From the NCBI RefSeq assembly GCF_001612945.1, contig NZ_BDBK01000008.1, positions 372,001 to 436,000 on the forward strand: DNA of 64,000 nucleotides, in the 5' to 3' direction. A program made the position numbers and the translations under genes. This document shows positions 18,901-25,469 of the stretch, in pieces. The notes under the pieces were generated by a model that was given only the letters and a program-made list of their open reading frames with translations, was not told the origin of the DNA and searched no databases. Within the stretch, counting starts at the first letter, position 1, and each line of letters starts with the position of its first letter. Source of the DNA: Nocardia inohanensis NBRC 100128. GTDB taxonomy: Bacteria > Actinomycetota > Actinomycetes > Mycobacteriales > Mycobacteriaceae.

Positions 18901-18979
18901 GGCGGTCTCCTCCGAGGACGCCGGGGAAGGGATGCGCGCGTTCGTGGAGAAGCGGCCGCCGGTGTGGAAGGGTCGCTGA
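15920..18979 (+). CDS. SRPBCC - thiolase-like - crotonase fusion protein
   Basis: One uninterrupted 1019-residue frame with three modules. Residues ~74-218 look like an SRPBCC (START-type lipid-binding) domain. Residues ~243-765 are an acetyl-CoA acetyltransferase/SCP-x-thiolase-like domain (TPVLIGAGQVVNR; DLYACFPVAVQIAARELGL; TGGLTFGGGPGNNHGGHAVANLVRRLR) followed by a beta-rich C-terminal domain at ~685-765. The usual nucleophile Cys region reads QSSPFGGDGGQLVINEAA, so the Cys appears absent. Residues ~770-1019 are a crotonase with both catalytic Glu (AGGCE 873, PE 893). It probably acts on acyl-CoA or sterol/lipid intermediates. AGGAGG favours GTG 15923, just after ATG 15920, as the start. 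Confidence 0.88.
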   Translation: MVDAMPGFGRFRAVRKQLRAGGQLLGAVRRDPRIVRELVAAMTGGARPEPEAAGAQPETVGAGVHVPPAGLGEYTRTAHAHQDLAAEPGVVAAYLAGLERLPQWVSFHAGWRGDPPGQAVAGTEFVQVAEFMGIPADIAWTVAAVSASGLEMHGSGPQGLRLGLWLSVLPAGGGSRVYLDAGLAGPPIDGPLGATVVRGLGEALRESLAGLPAALEAPGPRTGERAPVARTPVRHHASGVMLAPGTPVLIGAGQVVNRVPDPGYVDPSQLAVRALRRAAVDAVCDSGAALADIEQRADAAELPEAARRLLAGAQAVYAVAPTSWQYRDLGALVAAAVGASPVQTVQSSPFGGDGGQLVINEAAAAIAAGELDVVLVTGAEAGATQAAAQRAGIELDWPAQDSTVTPTRTVGIDKPANNAAETAAGLLAPTTMYALLESANRHRLGRTPAEHAAAVAELWARFSAVAADNRYAWQPQQFTPAQIATPGPDNRVIAAPYPKLECANLTVDMASGLILCSAAAAEAAGIAQDKWVFVHAGASGTDEWFVSERTELAASPAIRALGAAVLAHAGVGIEQIAHVDLYACFPVAVQIAARELGLAPEDPKRSLTVTGGLTFGGGPGNNHGGHAVANLVRRLRAEPETYGLATSLGWYLTKHAIGVYSAVPPRTGFAHLRPVIEHPPARPARTGYDGPAVVEAYTLPYDREGVPEAAILSLLTPAGARVLVRSTDSGLLDAATEQDLLGLPVTVSGDRVSVEGTERVRLPAPPPAPVLVERRGHIMIITINRPHARNAIDLATALGLERAVDAYDADPHARIAILTGAGGYFSAGMDLKAAARGEVPITEKRGILGIVSQPPRKPLIAAVEGPALAGGCELALAADLIVAASDSSFGIPEVKRGLVAVGGGVLRLSQRLPRALAMELALTGDPITAARAAEIGLINQVTAPGGALEAALALAERVAVNAPLSIDASKQIIEQAPDWSVAEAFARQGQVAAAAVSSEDAGEGMRAFVEKRPPVWKGR

Positions 18980-19289
18980 ACCGTTCCCGTCCGGGCGCGG
19001 TGGTCCGGTGCACGATGGCTGGCAGTTGCCTTGCCGCCCACGCGAACTCGTGTCCGGATTCCCGCCCTCCGGCTTCGGCGGCAGTGCGACGCCCTGGTCC
19101 GGGCCGGCACCGAAGCCCGGTGCGGGCCCGGACCGAGCGGGTGCGCGGCCGCCGCGCCGGTGCGGGCGAGGTTCCCGGTGGGTGGGACGGTCGGACGCCG
19201 ACCGGCCACGGGGAGCCCCTGTTCTGATGCAGTAGGTGCGGAATGAGGCGCGCTCTCGCCCTGCGCCGGTGACAAGGAGTGAGTGACCG
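18980..19289. other. Spacer without recognised gene
   Basis: A 310-base stretch between the fusion gene and the epoxide hydrolase gene, both on the plus strand. No open frame with a family match and no hairpin terminator stood out. AAGGAG at 19273-19278 is the ribosome binding site of the hydrolase gene. Confidence 0.5.
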
Positions 19290-20198
19290 ATGACATCTGC
19301 CGATACCGAGGCCAGGGTACGGACGCTGCGGCGTGACGGACTGGTGTTGTCGGCGCGGCATTTCGGCCCCGATGACGCGCCGCTGGTGCTGCTGCTGCAC
19401 GGGTTCCCCGATACCCCGCACAGTTTCGACGGGCTGATTCCGGCGTTGCTCGAGGCCGGGTATCAGGTGCTTGCGCCTTGGCTGCGCGGCTATACCCGTG
19501 CGTCCGCGGATCGGCGGGCCCGCTACGACCTGATGGCGGTCAGCGCCGATATCGCCGCCTGGCATCGGGAGCTGGGGTCGCCGCCCGCGCATCTGGTGGG
19601 GCACGATTGGGGTGCGTTCGCGGCCATCGTGCTGGCCAAACAGGCTCCCCGGCAGTGGCTTTCCCTGACGCTGCTGGCGATTCCGCCCTTCGGGGACGGG
19701 ATGCCGGCGGCGGCGCTGCGCTATCTGCCGCGGCAGCTGCTGATGTCGTCCTACATTCCGGTGATGCAGTCGGGCGCCTCCCCGCGCCTGCTCACGCGCT
19801 CGGGTGCGGCGTTCGTGCGCGGCCTGTGGCGGCGCTGGTCGCCGGGCTGGGCGTTCACCGACACCGAATTCGCGCCCACCGCGGCGGTTTTCACCGATCC
19901 GGGCCGGGCGTGGGCGGCGACCCGCTACTACCGGTCGTTGTTCACGGTGCATCGGCGCGCGTCGCGGGAGTTCCAGCGGCTGCTGGTGGCCTCGCAGCCC
20001 GCGCTGCCGATCCTGGCGTTGGCGGGGGCGCGCGACGGCTGCCTGTCCCCGGATCTGCAACGGGTGCTGGCCGAGCGCGCCGGGGCCACCCACGCCGCCC
20101 TCGCGCAGGCGGGGCATTTCCTGCATGCCGAACGCCCCGCCGAGGTGGTCGCGTATTTGCTGCCGCATCTGCGTGCGGCGGCGGACTCGGCGGAATGA
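19290..20198 (+). CDS. Epoxide-hydrolase-like alpha/beta hydrolase
   Basis: A 302-residue alpha/beta hydrolase. The oxyanion-hole motif is LLLHGFPDTPHSF. The nucleophile elbow is VGHDWGAFAA, with Asp (residue 106) rather than Ser as in epoxide hydrolases and haloalkane dehalogenases, and the C-terminal His is in AQAGHFLHAERPAEV. A cap domain occupies roughly residues 130-220. It likely opens an epoxide to a diol; substrate unknown. The DWG motif and HGFP favour epoxide hydrolase over dehalogenase. It converges with the multicopper oxidase gene, 43 bases away. Confidence 0.88.
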   Translation: MTSADTEARVRTLRRDGLVLSARHFGPDDAPLVLLLHGFPDTPHSFDGLIPALLEAGYQVLAPWLRGYTRASADRRARYDLMAVSADIAAWHRELGSPPAHLVGHDWGAFAAIVLAKQAPRQWLSLTLLAIPPFGDGMPAAALRYLPRQLLMSSYIPVMQSGASPRLLTRSGAAFVRGLWRRWSPGWAFTDTEFAPTAAVFTDPGRAWAATRYYRSLFTVHRRASREFQRLLVASQPALPILALAGARDGCLSPDLQRVLAERAGATHAALAQAGHFLHAERPAEVVAYLLPHLRAAADSAE

Positions 20199-20241
20199 AC
20201 TTCTAGAGCGCGCCTCGGGCGGCCCGCACCGGGGCTCGGCG

Positions 20242-21750
20242 TCAATGTCCGCCGTGCGCACCGTTTTCGGGGCCCGCGTGCTCCATCGGCATGGTCATGG
20301 GTGTGGGTGCCTGGCCGGGGTCGAGGATGAGGAATTGGCCCATCATGCCCGCGTCTTCGTGGTGGAGCAGGTGGCAGTGGAACATGTACGGGTAGGTGGG
20401 GTCGGCGGGGCCGGGGAAGGACAGCACGAGTTCGTAGGTGCGGCCGGGTTCGGTGTAGACGGTGTCCTTCCAGCCCGAGAGGTGCGGTGGCGGCGGGTTG
20501 CCGTCGATGGCGCGGATGCGGAGCCTGGTGTCGTGGACGTGGAAGTTGTGCGGCCAGTCCTCGAGGTTGCGGACCGCCCAGACTTCGGTGGCGCCGGTGG
20601 GGATGGTCATGTCGATGCGGTTCATGTCCATCTTGCGGCCGTTGATCATGAACCATTTCAGGTCGAAGCTGCGATCCACTCCGGCTTCGGGGTGGGCGGG
20701 CAGCGCGGCGGTCAGTGCGGCCGGGAGTGCGGGGACGGCGCCAGGGCGGGCGGCCGCGCGCAGGGTGAGCACGTCGAAGCTGTCGTCGAAGCCGAAACGT
20801 TCGGGCCGGTCGAGGCCGGCGCGCATCTGCACGGGCACCGCGCGCAGCCCCACCGATTCGCCGCCGCGCACCCCGACCACGATCTCGGCGCGCTCGCCGG
20901 GACTGAGGGTGAGCTGTTGCAGCGCTACCGGTTCCGGTAGCAGCCCGCCGTCGGTGGCGATCAGTTCGATGCGGCGCTCGTCGGCGAACGCGAGCTGGAA
21001 CACCCGGCTCGAGGAGCCGTTGAGCAGCCGCAACCGCACCCGTTCGGTCCGCACGTCCAGGTGCGCGCCGGTGATCCCGTTGACCACCAGGGTGTCTCCC
21101 AGCAGCCCGTAACTGTTGGGCCGCCGCTCGTCCAGTGCCCCGTCGGCGGTGAAACTCTTGTCCTGGATGATCACCGGGATGTCGTCGATCCCGTACTCGC
21201 GTGGCAGGTCCAGGCGGTCGGTGTCGGCGTCCTCGATCAGGAACAGTCCCGAAAGCCCGCGGTACACATGCTTTTCGGTGTTCCCGTGCGGATGCGGGTG
21301 ATACCACAGGGTCGCCGCGGGCTGTTCGATGCGCCAGCTGGGATCCCAGTGTCCGCCGGGCGCGATCATCTGATGCGGTCCGCCGTCGCACGCGGCCGGT
21401 ACGTGCATGCCGTGCCAGTGCACGCTGGTCGCCTCGTCGAGGGTGTTGTGCACGCTGACCGCGACGGTTTCCCCTTCCCGTGCCCGCAGCGTCGGCCCCA
21501 GGATCGCTCCGTCGTAACCCCAAGTGGGCGTGGACTTTCCGGGCAGGATCTGCGAGCTCCCGGCCTGCACGCGCAGCGTGAACCGCCGCACCCCGCCCGC
21601 GTCGAGCGTGCTGGGCGCCAGCGGCGGGATCGGCAACGGCCGGGTGGCGGCGCCGGTGGTGGCGGTTGCGGCGGGGCGTGCGCATCCGGTGGCGGTGAGC
21701 GCCAGGGGCAGCGCGGTGGCGGCGACGAGCAGGCGTCGTCTCGAGAGCAC
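20242..21750 (-). CDS. Multicopper oxidase (exported)
   Basis: A 502-residue three-cupredoxin-domain oxidase coupling substrate oxidation to O2 reduction. The start GTG gives MLSRRRLLVAATALPLALTATGC: twin-Arg signal and a possible lipobox Cys. All copper motifs are present: SVHWHGMHVP, LWYHPHPHG, HNFHVHDTRLR and the C-terminal HCHLLHHEDAGMMGQF with Cys for type 1 copper. The Met/His-rich tail (PMTMPMEHAGPENGAHGGH) resembles cuprous-oxidase/CueO-like copper sensing. It probably detoxifies Cu(I) or oxidises phenolics outside the membrane. GAGGAG lies 5 bases before the start. It diverges from the two-component pair. Confidence 0.92.
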   Translation of the reverse strand: MLSRRRLLVAATALPLALTATGCARPAATATTGAATRPLPIPPLAPSTLDAGGVRRFTLRVQAGSSQILPGKSTPTWGYDGAILGPTLRAREGETVAVSVHNTLDEATSVHWHGMHVPAACDGGPHQMIAPGGHWDPSWRIEQPAATLWYHPHPHGNTEKHVYRGLSGLFLIEDADTDRLDLPREYGIDDIPVIIQDKSFTADGALDERRPNSYGLLGDTLVVNGITGAHLDVRTERVRLRLLNGSSSRVFQLAFADERRIELIATDGGLLPEPVALQQLTLSPGERAEIVVGVRGGESVGLRAVPVQMRAGLDRPERFGFDDSFDVLTLRAAARPGAVPALPAALTAALPAHPEAGVDRSFDLKWFMINGRKMDMNRIDMTIPTGATEVWAVRNLEDWPHNFHVHDTRLRIRAIDGNPPPPHLSGWKDTVYTEPGRTYELVLSFPGPADPTYPYMFHCHLLHHEDAGMMGQFLILDPGQAPTPMTMPMEHAGPENGAHGGH

Positions 21751-21991
21751 GAATTCTCCTCGGGTCGATGAACTCCTCCACCCTCGCCGCCGGGCCCCAC
21801 CCCGCACCCCCTCCGCCAGGCCGCATCCTGCCCCCGCGATCGGGCCCGCAGGGATCTTGCGCACCGCTGTGTCGTCTGCTAACTGCCGCCCGTGACCCCG
21901 TACGCGGTGGCGGCCACACACAGCGGCGATCGACCTGCACCGGCTGCGTGTCCGGTTGGGCGGGCGGACCCGGCCGCCCGGTTCGACATTC

Positions 21992-22077
21992 CCGGTTCCC
22001 GACTCCGGTTCCCGACTCCGGTTCCGATTGCGGGACACGGTGCGCGACGGTCCGGCATGCGGTGCGCGACGGTCCGG
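21992..22077. repeat. Short tandem repeats in divergent promoter region
   Basis: The 387-base gap between the multicopper oxidase and the histidine kinase carries two adjacent repeat sets: about three copies of the 13-mer CCGGTTCCCGACT (21992-22029) and two copies of CGGTGCGCGACGGTCCGG (22038-22055 and 22060-22077, period 22). Nothing else was recognised in the gap. They may be regulator sites or slippage products. Confidence 0.6.
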
Positions 22078-22137
22078 TGTGGAGTGTGGCGAGACCACCG
22101 GCGGGGTGGGTGGCGGGCGGTTCTCTAGGGTGGACGG

Positions 22138-23427
22138 GTGCCTTTCTCCCGTGCTTCCCGCGACCTGTGGCAGGCCGGTCGGTTGCTGCCGTTGGTGTTG
22201 ACTCCGGTGTTGCTGGTGGTGAGCACGTTTCCGGGTGAGTATCGGGTGCCGGTGAGCTATTGGGTGTTGGCGATGACGGCGGCCGCGGTGTTCGTGGCGG
22301 GCGCACGCCGGCCGCTGCCGGTGTCGTTGATGCTTTCCGCGCTGGCTGTGCCGATGTTCTTGATTCCGGCGTGGGGGTTGTCGGGGCTGGTGCCGTTCTT
22401 GGGGGCGGTAGCGCTGGTCGAGGTGGTGGTGCGGTCGGGCCGGGGCGCGGCAGCCCTGGCGGCGGTGTGCTGGATGGTTGCGGTTCTGGTGGGCCGGTGG
22501 GGTGGACATGCGCCGTCGTTCGGGCGGGTGAGCGCAGTGGTGGAGGCGGGCACCTATGTGGGGTTGCCGGTGTTGCTGGGGTTGTATCTGCGCGGGCAGC
22601 GTGAGTTGACGGCCTCGTTGCGGGCGCGGGCGGTGGAAGCCGAGACACGGACCCGGGCCGAGGAGCGCACGGCGTTGGCGCGCGAATTGCATGATCTGGT
22701 GGCGCACCATATGGCCTCGATCGTGTTGCGGGTGAAGGTGGCCCGGCAGGTGGTGGTGGCCGAGCCGCCGGTAGCGGCGGTGCTCGATGATGTGGCCGAG
22801 ACCGCGACCGGTGCGCTCACCGATATCCGCCGCTTGCTGGCGGCGCTGCGGGATCCGGTGTTGAGCGAGGTGACGCTGGTGGATGCGGCCGCGATCCGCC
22901 AGGAGCTGACGGCCGCGGTGGAGCGGGTGCGGGCGGCGGGTTTCACCGTCGAGGCCGATCTGGGGGCGTCGGTGGAGGGTTTGGATGCGATCGGCCGGTT
23001 GACGTTGCTGCGGTTGACGCAGGAATCGCTCACCAATGTGATGAAGCACGCCGATCGCCGTCGGACGGTGCGAATCACCTTGGCGCAGAACGCGTCTGCT
23101 GCCCGTTTGGAGGTGCGTAGCGGCCTGCTCGCGCGTGACCCGGGTCCGGGGTCGGTGCCGCCCGGTCACGGCATGATCGGTATGCGGGAGCGCGCCGAAC
23201 TCGCCGCCGGCACGCTTTCGGTCGGCGTGCTCGGCCGCGAATGGCAGGTCCTGGCCGAATTACCCACCGCCACTACTGATCTCACCACCACCGGTCTCAC
23301 CACCACCGATCTGCCCACCACCGATCTGCCCGCTACTGATCTGGCCGCTGCCGCTTTCGATGCCGGGGCGTGCCGGGCCGATCCGGCGGCGACCGCGCCT
23401 GGTCCGGCTTCGGGTGGTGCGGGGTGA
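22138..23427 (+). CDS. NarL-type sensor histidine kinase (HPK7)
   Basis: A 429-residue membrane kinase. Several hydrophobic segments fill residues ~15-150 with no sizeable extracytoplasmic domain. The dimerisation/phosphoacceptor box is ERTALARELHDLVAHHMASIVLR (His in ELHD). The HATPase N-box is LTQESLTNVMKHAD and the G-box GHGMIGMRERAELAAG. The Asp of the usual VxDxGxG motif is not evident (LEVRSGLLARD). The C-terminal ~60 residues are an unusual Thr/Asp/Leu repeat tail. GTG start. Its stop overlaps the regulator ATG (TGATG), so the two form a coupled pair; the signal is unknown. Confidence 0.9.
   Translation: MPFSRASRDLWQAGRLLPLVLTPVLLVVSTFPGEYRVPVSYWVLAMTAAAVFVAGARRPLPVSLMLSALAVPMFLIPAWGLSGLVPFLGAVALVEVVVRSGRGAAALAAVCWMVAVLVGRWGGHAPSFGRVSAVVEAGTYVGLPVLLGLYLRGQRELTASLRARAVEAETRTRAEERTALARELHDLVAHHMASIVLRVKVARQVVVAEPPVAAVLDDVAETATGALTDIRRLLAALRDPVLSEVTLVDAAAIRQELTAAVERVRAAGFTVEADLGASVEGLDAIGRLTLLRLTQESLTNVMKHADRRRTVRITLAQNASAARLEVRSGLLARDPGPGSVPPGHGMIGMRERAELAAGTLSVGVLGREWQVLAELPTATTDLTTTGLTTTDLPTTDLPATDLAAAAFDAGACRADPAATAPGPASGGAG
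23272..23346 (+). repeat. 15-bp tandem repeat in kinase C-terminal tail
   Basis: Five in-frame 15-base units (consensus ACCACCGATCTGCCC) encode a TTDLP-like pentapeptide repeat directly after the ATPase domain. Copy number may vary between strains. Confidence 0.8.
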
Positions 23428-24056
23428 TGCGGATTCTGCTGGTCGATGATCAGCGTCTGGTGCGGGCGGGGTTGCGGATGCTGGTGGAGGCGGCCCCGGA
23501 TCTCGAGGTGGCCGGGGAGGCCGCGGATGGGGTGGCGGCGGTGCGGGCGGCCGCGGAGCTGCGCCCGGATCTGGTGTTGATGGATCTGCGCATGCCGGGT
23601 TTGGACGGGGTGGGCGCGACCCGGCAGATCCTGGCCGCGCACCCGGAGTCGAAGGTGCTGGTGCTGACCACCTTCGACGATGACGAGCATCTGTTCCCGG
23701 CGTTGGCCGCGGGCGCGTCGGGTTATCTGGTCAAGGACACCGAGCCCGCGGATCTGCTGGCCGCGATCCGCCGGGTGCGTGCGGGTGAGTTGTTGTTCTC
23801 CCCGTCGTTGTTGCGCCGCCTGGTCGATCGCGCGGTGGCCGCACCCACGCATCGGCGGGCGCCGGCGATCGAGTTGACCGGGCGCGAGCGTGAGGTCCTG
23901 GGGTTGGTGGGTGCGGGTTTCGGTAATCAGGAGATCGCCGACCGCCTGCATCTGGGTGTGACGACGGTGAAGAAGCACATCACGGCGTTGCTGGAGAAGA
24001 CCGGTTGCGATAACCGGGTCCGGTTGGCCGTCTACGCCGTCGACCACATCCGCTGA
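23427..24056 (+). CDS. NarL/LuxR-family response regulator
   Basis: A 209-residue regulator. The receiver domain holds acidic pocket VDDQ near the N-terminus, phosphoacceptor Asp in LVLMDLRMPGLDG and switch Lys in GYLVKDTEPADL. The LuxR-type HTH is at the C-terminus (ELTGREREVLGLVGAGFGNQEIADRLHLGVTTVKKHITALLEK). It is the partner of the upstream HPK7 kinase. Start ATG 23427 overlaps the kinase stop. Targets are unknown; the divergent multicopper oxidase upstream of the kinase is a reasonable candidate. It converges with the next gene, 5 bases away. Confidence 0.95.
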   Translation: MRILLVDDQRLVRAGLRMLVEAAPDLEVAGEAADGVAAVRAAAELRPDLVLMDLRMPGLDGVGATRQILAAHPESKVLVLTTFDDDEHLFPALAAGASGYLVKDTEPADLLAAIRRVRAGELLFSPSLLRRLVDRAVAAPTHRRAPAIELTGREREVLGLVGAGFGNQEIADRLHLGVTTVKKHITALLEKTGCDNRVRLAVYAVDHIR

Positions 24057-24061
24057 CCGGT

Positions 24062-24715
24062 TCAGGGCAGGGTGAGCGCGGTGATCGCGGGCGCGAACAT
24101 GACGTTCTTGATGGCGGCCGCGGTTCCGGGGTCTTTGGCTCCGAGCGGGGTGAGCAGTCCGGTCGCGGCATCCAGGAGTCCGTCCAGGTCGCTGAGCCCG
24201 TCGACGATGTCGTAGGCGAGCGCGTCGAGTCCGCCGAAGCGCCGCCCGGTGGTCATCGCCGCCATCGCGGCGCGGGGCGGGAGTTTGGCTTGGATGAGCG
24301 CGGCCATGCCGGCGGTGAACGGGATGCGGATGTCGGCTTCGGGCAGGCAGAAGAAGCCGCGGTCTTCCCGCATCAGCCGGAAGTCGTGGGCGAGGGCGAG
24401 CATGGCGCCGGCGCCGAAGGCGTGTCCGGGCAGGGCCGCGAGGGTGGGCATGGGGAAGGTGAGCAGGCGCGCGAGCAGCGTCTGTACCTGTGCCACATAC
24501 CATTCGGCGCGGTCGCCGTGGGCCGAGAGCCAGTCCAGGTCCAGGCCGTTGGAGTAGAACTTGCCGCGCGCGGTGGTGATCAGCGCGTGCGCGCCGTCGG
24601 CCAGGACGGCATCGAGGTGGGTGTTGATCTCGGTGAGGGAGTCGGGGGTGAAACGGTTCTCGCTGTCGCCGAGGTCCAGGACGGCGATCTTGTCACGGTA
24701 GCTGAGGGCGGTCAT
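24062..24715 (-). CDS. Enoyl-CoA hydratase/isomerase family protein
   Basis: A short 217-residue crotonase of the delta3,delta2-enoyl-CoA isomerase (ECI) type. The oxyanion-hole segment is FYSNGLDLDWL. The region GHAFGAGAMLALAHDFRLMREDRGFFCLPEADIRIPF has a single catalytic Glu in LPEAD and Gly-Ala-Gly where hydratases have GGCE, which favours isomerase over hydratase activity. It would shift double bonds of unsaturated acyl-CoAs for beta-oxidation. It overlaps the TetR gene upstream (ATGA, 24712-24715), so it is co-expressed with, and probably controlled by, that regulator. Confidence 0.85.
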   Translation of the reverse strand: MTALSYRDKIAVLDLGDSENRFTPDSLTEINTHLDAVLADGAHALITTARGKFYSNGLDLDWLSAHGDRAEWYVAQVQTLLARLLTFPMPTLAALPGHAFGAGAMLALAHDFRLMREDRGFFCLPEADIRIPFTAGMAALIQAKLPPRAAMAAMTTGRRFGGLDALAYDIVDGLSDLDGLLDAATGLLTPLGAKDPGTAAAIKNVMFAPAITALTLP

Positions 24716-25374
24716 CGGTTTTCCTTCGTTTCAGGGTGGGGTGGCACGGTTTTCGGGCGGCGCGGGGCGGGTCCGATATCCAGGACCGCGCGTACGGCGG
24801 CCCGTAGTTGGGTGCGGGCGGTCCGGTCGGTGAGGCGGTGGCGTTCGAGCAGGATCGCGGTGGGCAGGTCGACCACGCAGATGGTGATGGTGTCCACCGC
24901 GCGGGCGTCCGCGCGCCCCCACATGCCGGTGGCGAGGCGTTTCAGCAGTTCGATCAGCCCGCGGTCGAGCCGGTCGAGTTCGGTGCGTACCGGTTCGGGC
25001 AGGTCCTCGCCCAGGAAGTCCTCGCGTCGCACGCTGAACAGCAGGGCGCACGAGTGGGGGTGGCGCTGGGCGAAGACCACGGGTGCGTCGGCGGCCGCGA
25101 CGACGGCGGCGGCGGGGTCGGTATGCGCCGTTTCGTGCTCGACCAGTTCGGCTTGCACGGTCAGGAAGCGGGTGGCGGCGCGAATCCAGGTGCGGCCCAG
25201 CAGTTCCGCGCGGGAGGTGAAGGTGTGGTAGATGGCCCCGTTGGAGATGCCGGTGGCGGTGGCGACGGCGCGGATGGTGACCGCGGCGGCGCCGGCGCGC
25301 ACGGCGAGTTCTTCGGCGGCGTCCAGGACGGCGTCGGGGTCGTGGGTGCGGGGCCGGGGCATGAACCGAACCAT
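24712..25374 (-). CDS. TetR family transcriptional regulator
   Basis: A 220-residue TetR-type repressor. The HTH is near the N-terminus (AVLDAAEELAVRAGAAAVTIRAVATATGISNGAIYHTFTSRAELLGRTW), followed by an all-helical ligand-binding domain and a Pro/Lys tail. It is coupled to the enoyl-CoA isomerase gene. The ATG at 25374 falls inside a 24-bp palindrome, so it is either leaderless or starts at the internal ATG 25362 (MPRPRTHDP). Autoregulation is likely. The effector may be an acyl-CoA, by context with the isomerase and FadD genes. Confidence 0.88.
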   Translation of the reverse strand: MVRFMPRPRTHDPDAVLDAAEELAVRAGAAAVTIRAVATATGISNGAIYHTFTSRAELLGRTWIRAATRFLTVQAELVEHETAHTDPAAAVVAAADAPVVFAQRHPHSCALLFSVRREDFLGEDLPEPVRTELDRLDRGLIELLKRLATGMWGRADARAVDTITICVVDLPTAILLERHRLTDRTARTQLRAAVRAVLDIGPAPRRPKTVPPHPETKENR

Positions 25375-25396
25375 AACAGAGCGAATGCTCTGTTAT
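25373..25396. promoter_or_regulatory. 24-bp palindromic operator of the TetR/isomerase operon
   Basis: Perfect 10-bp arms ATAACAGAGC and GCTCTGTTAT around GAAT, overlapping the start codon of the TetR gene. Size and symmetry are typical of TetR operators. It lies in the gap between the TetR gene (start 25374) and the 3' end of fadD (25470), so it controls the TetR operon only. Confidence 0.8.
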
Positions 25397-25469
25397 CTAG
25401 GTGGTGGAGACGGACCGGGCCGCGACCACCGGATCCCCCGGCGGTCGCGGCCCAGCTCGACACCCTTGT

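Noticed and set aside
20242..23169. 975-codon frame extending the multicopper oxidase upstream
   Set aside because: The extra N-terminal region is antisense to the histidine kinase; a signal peptide with a good ribosome binding site starts at 21750.
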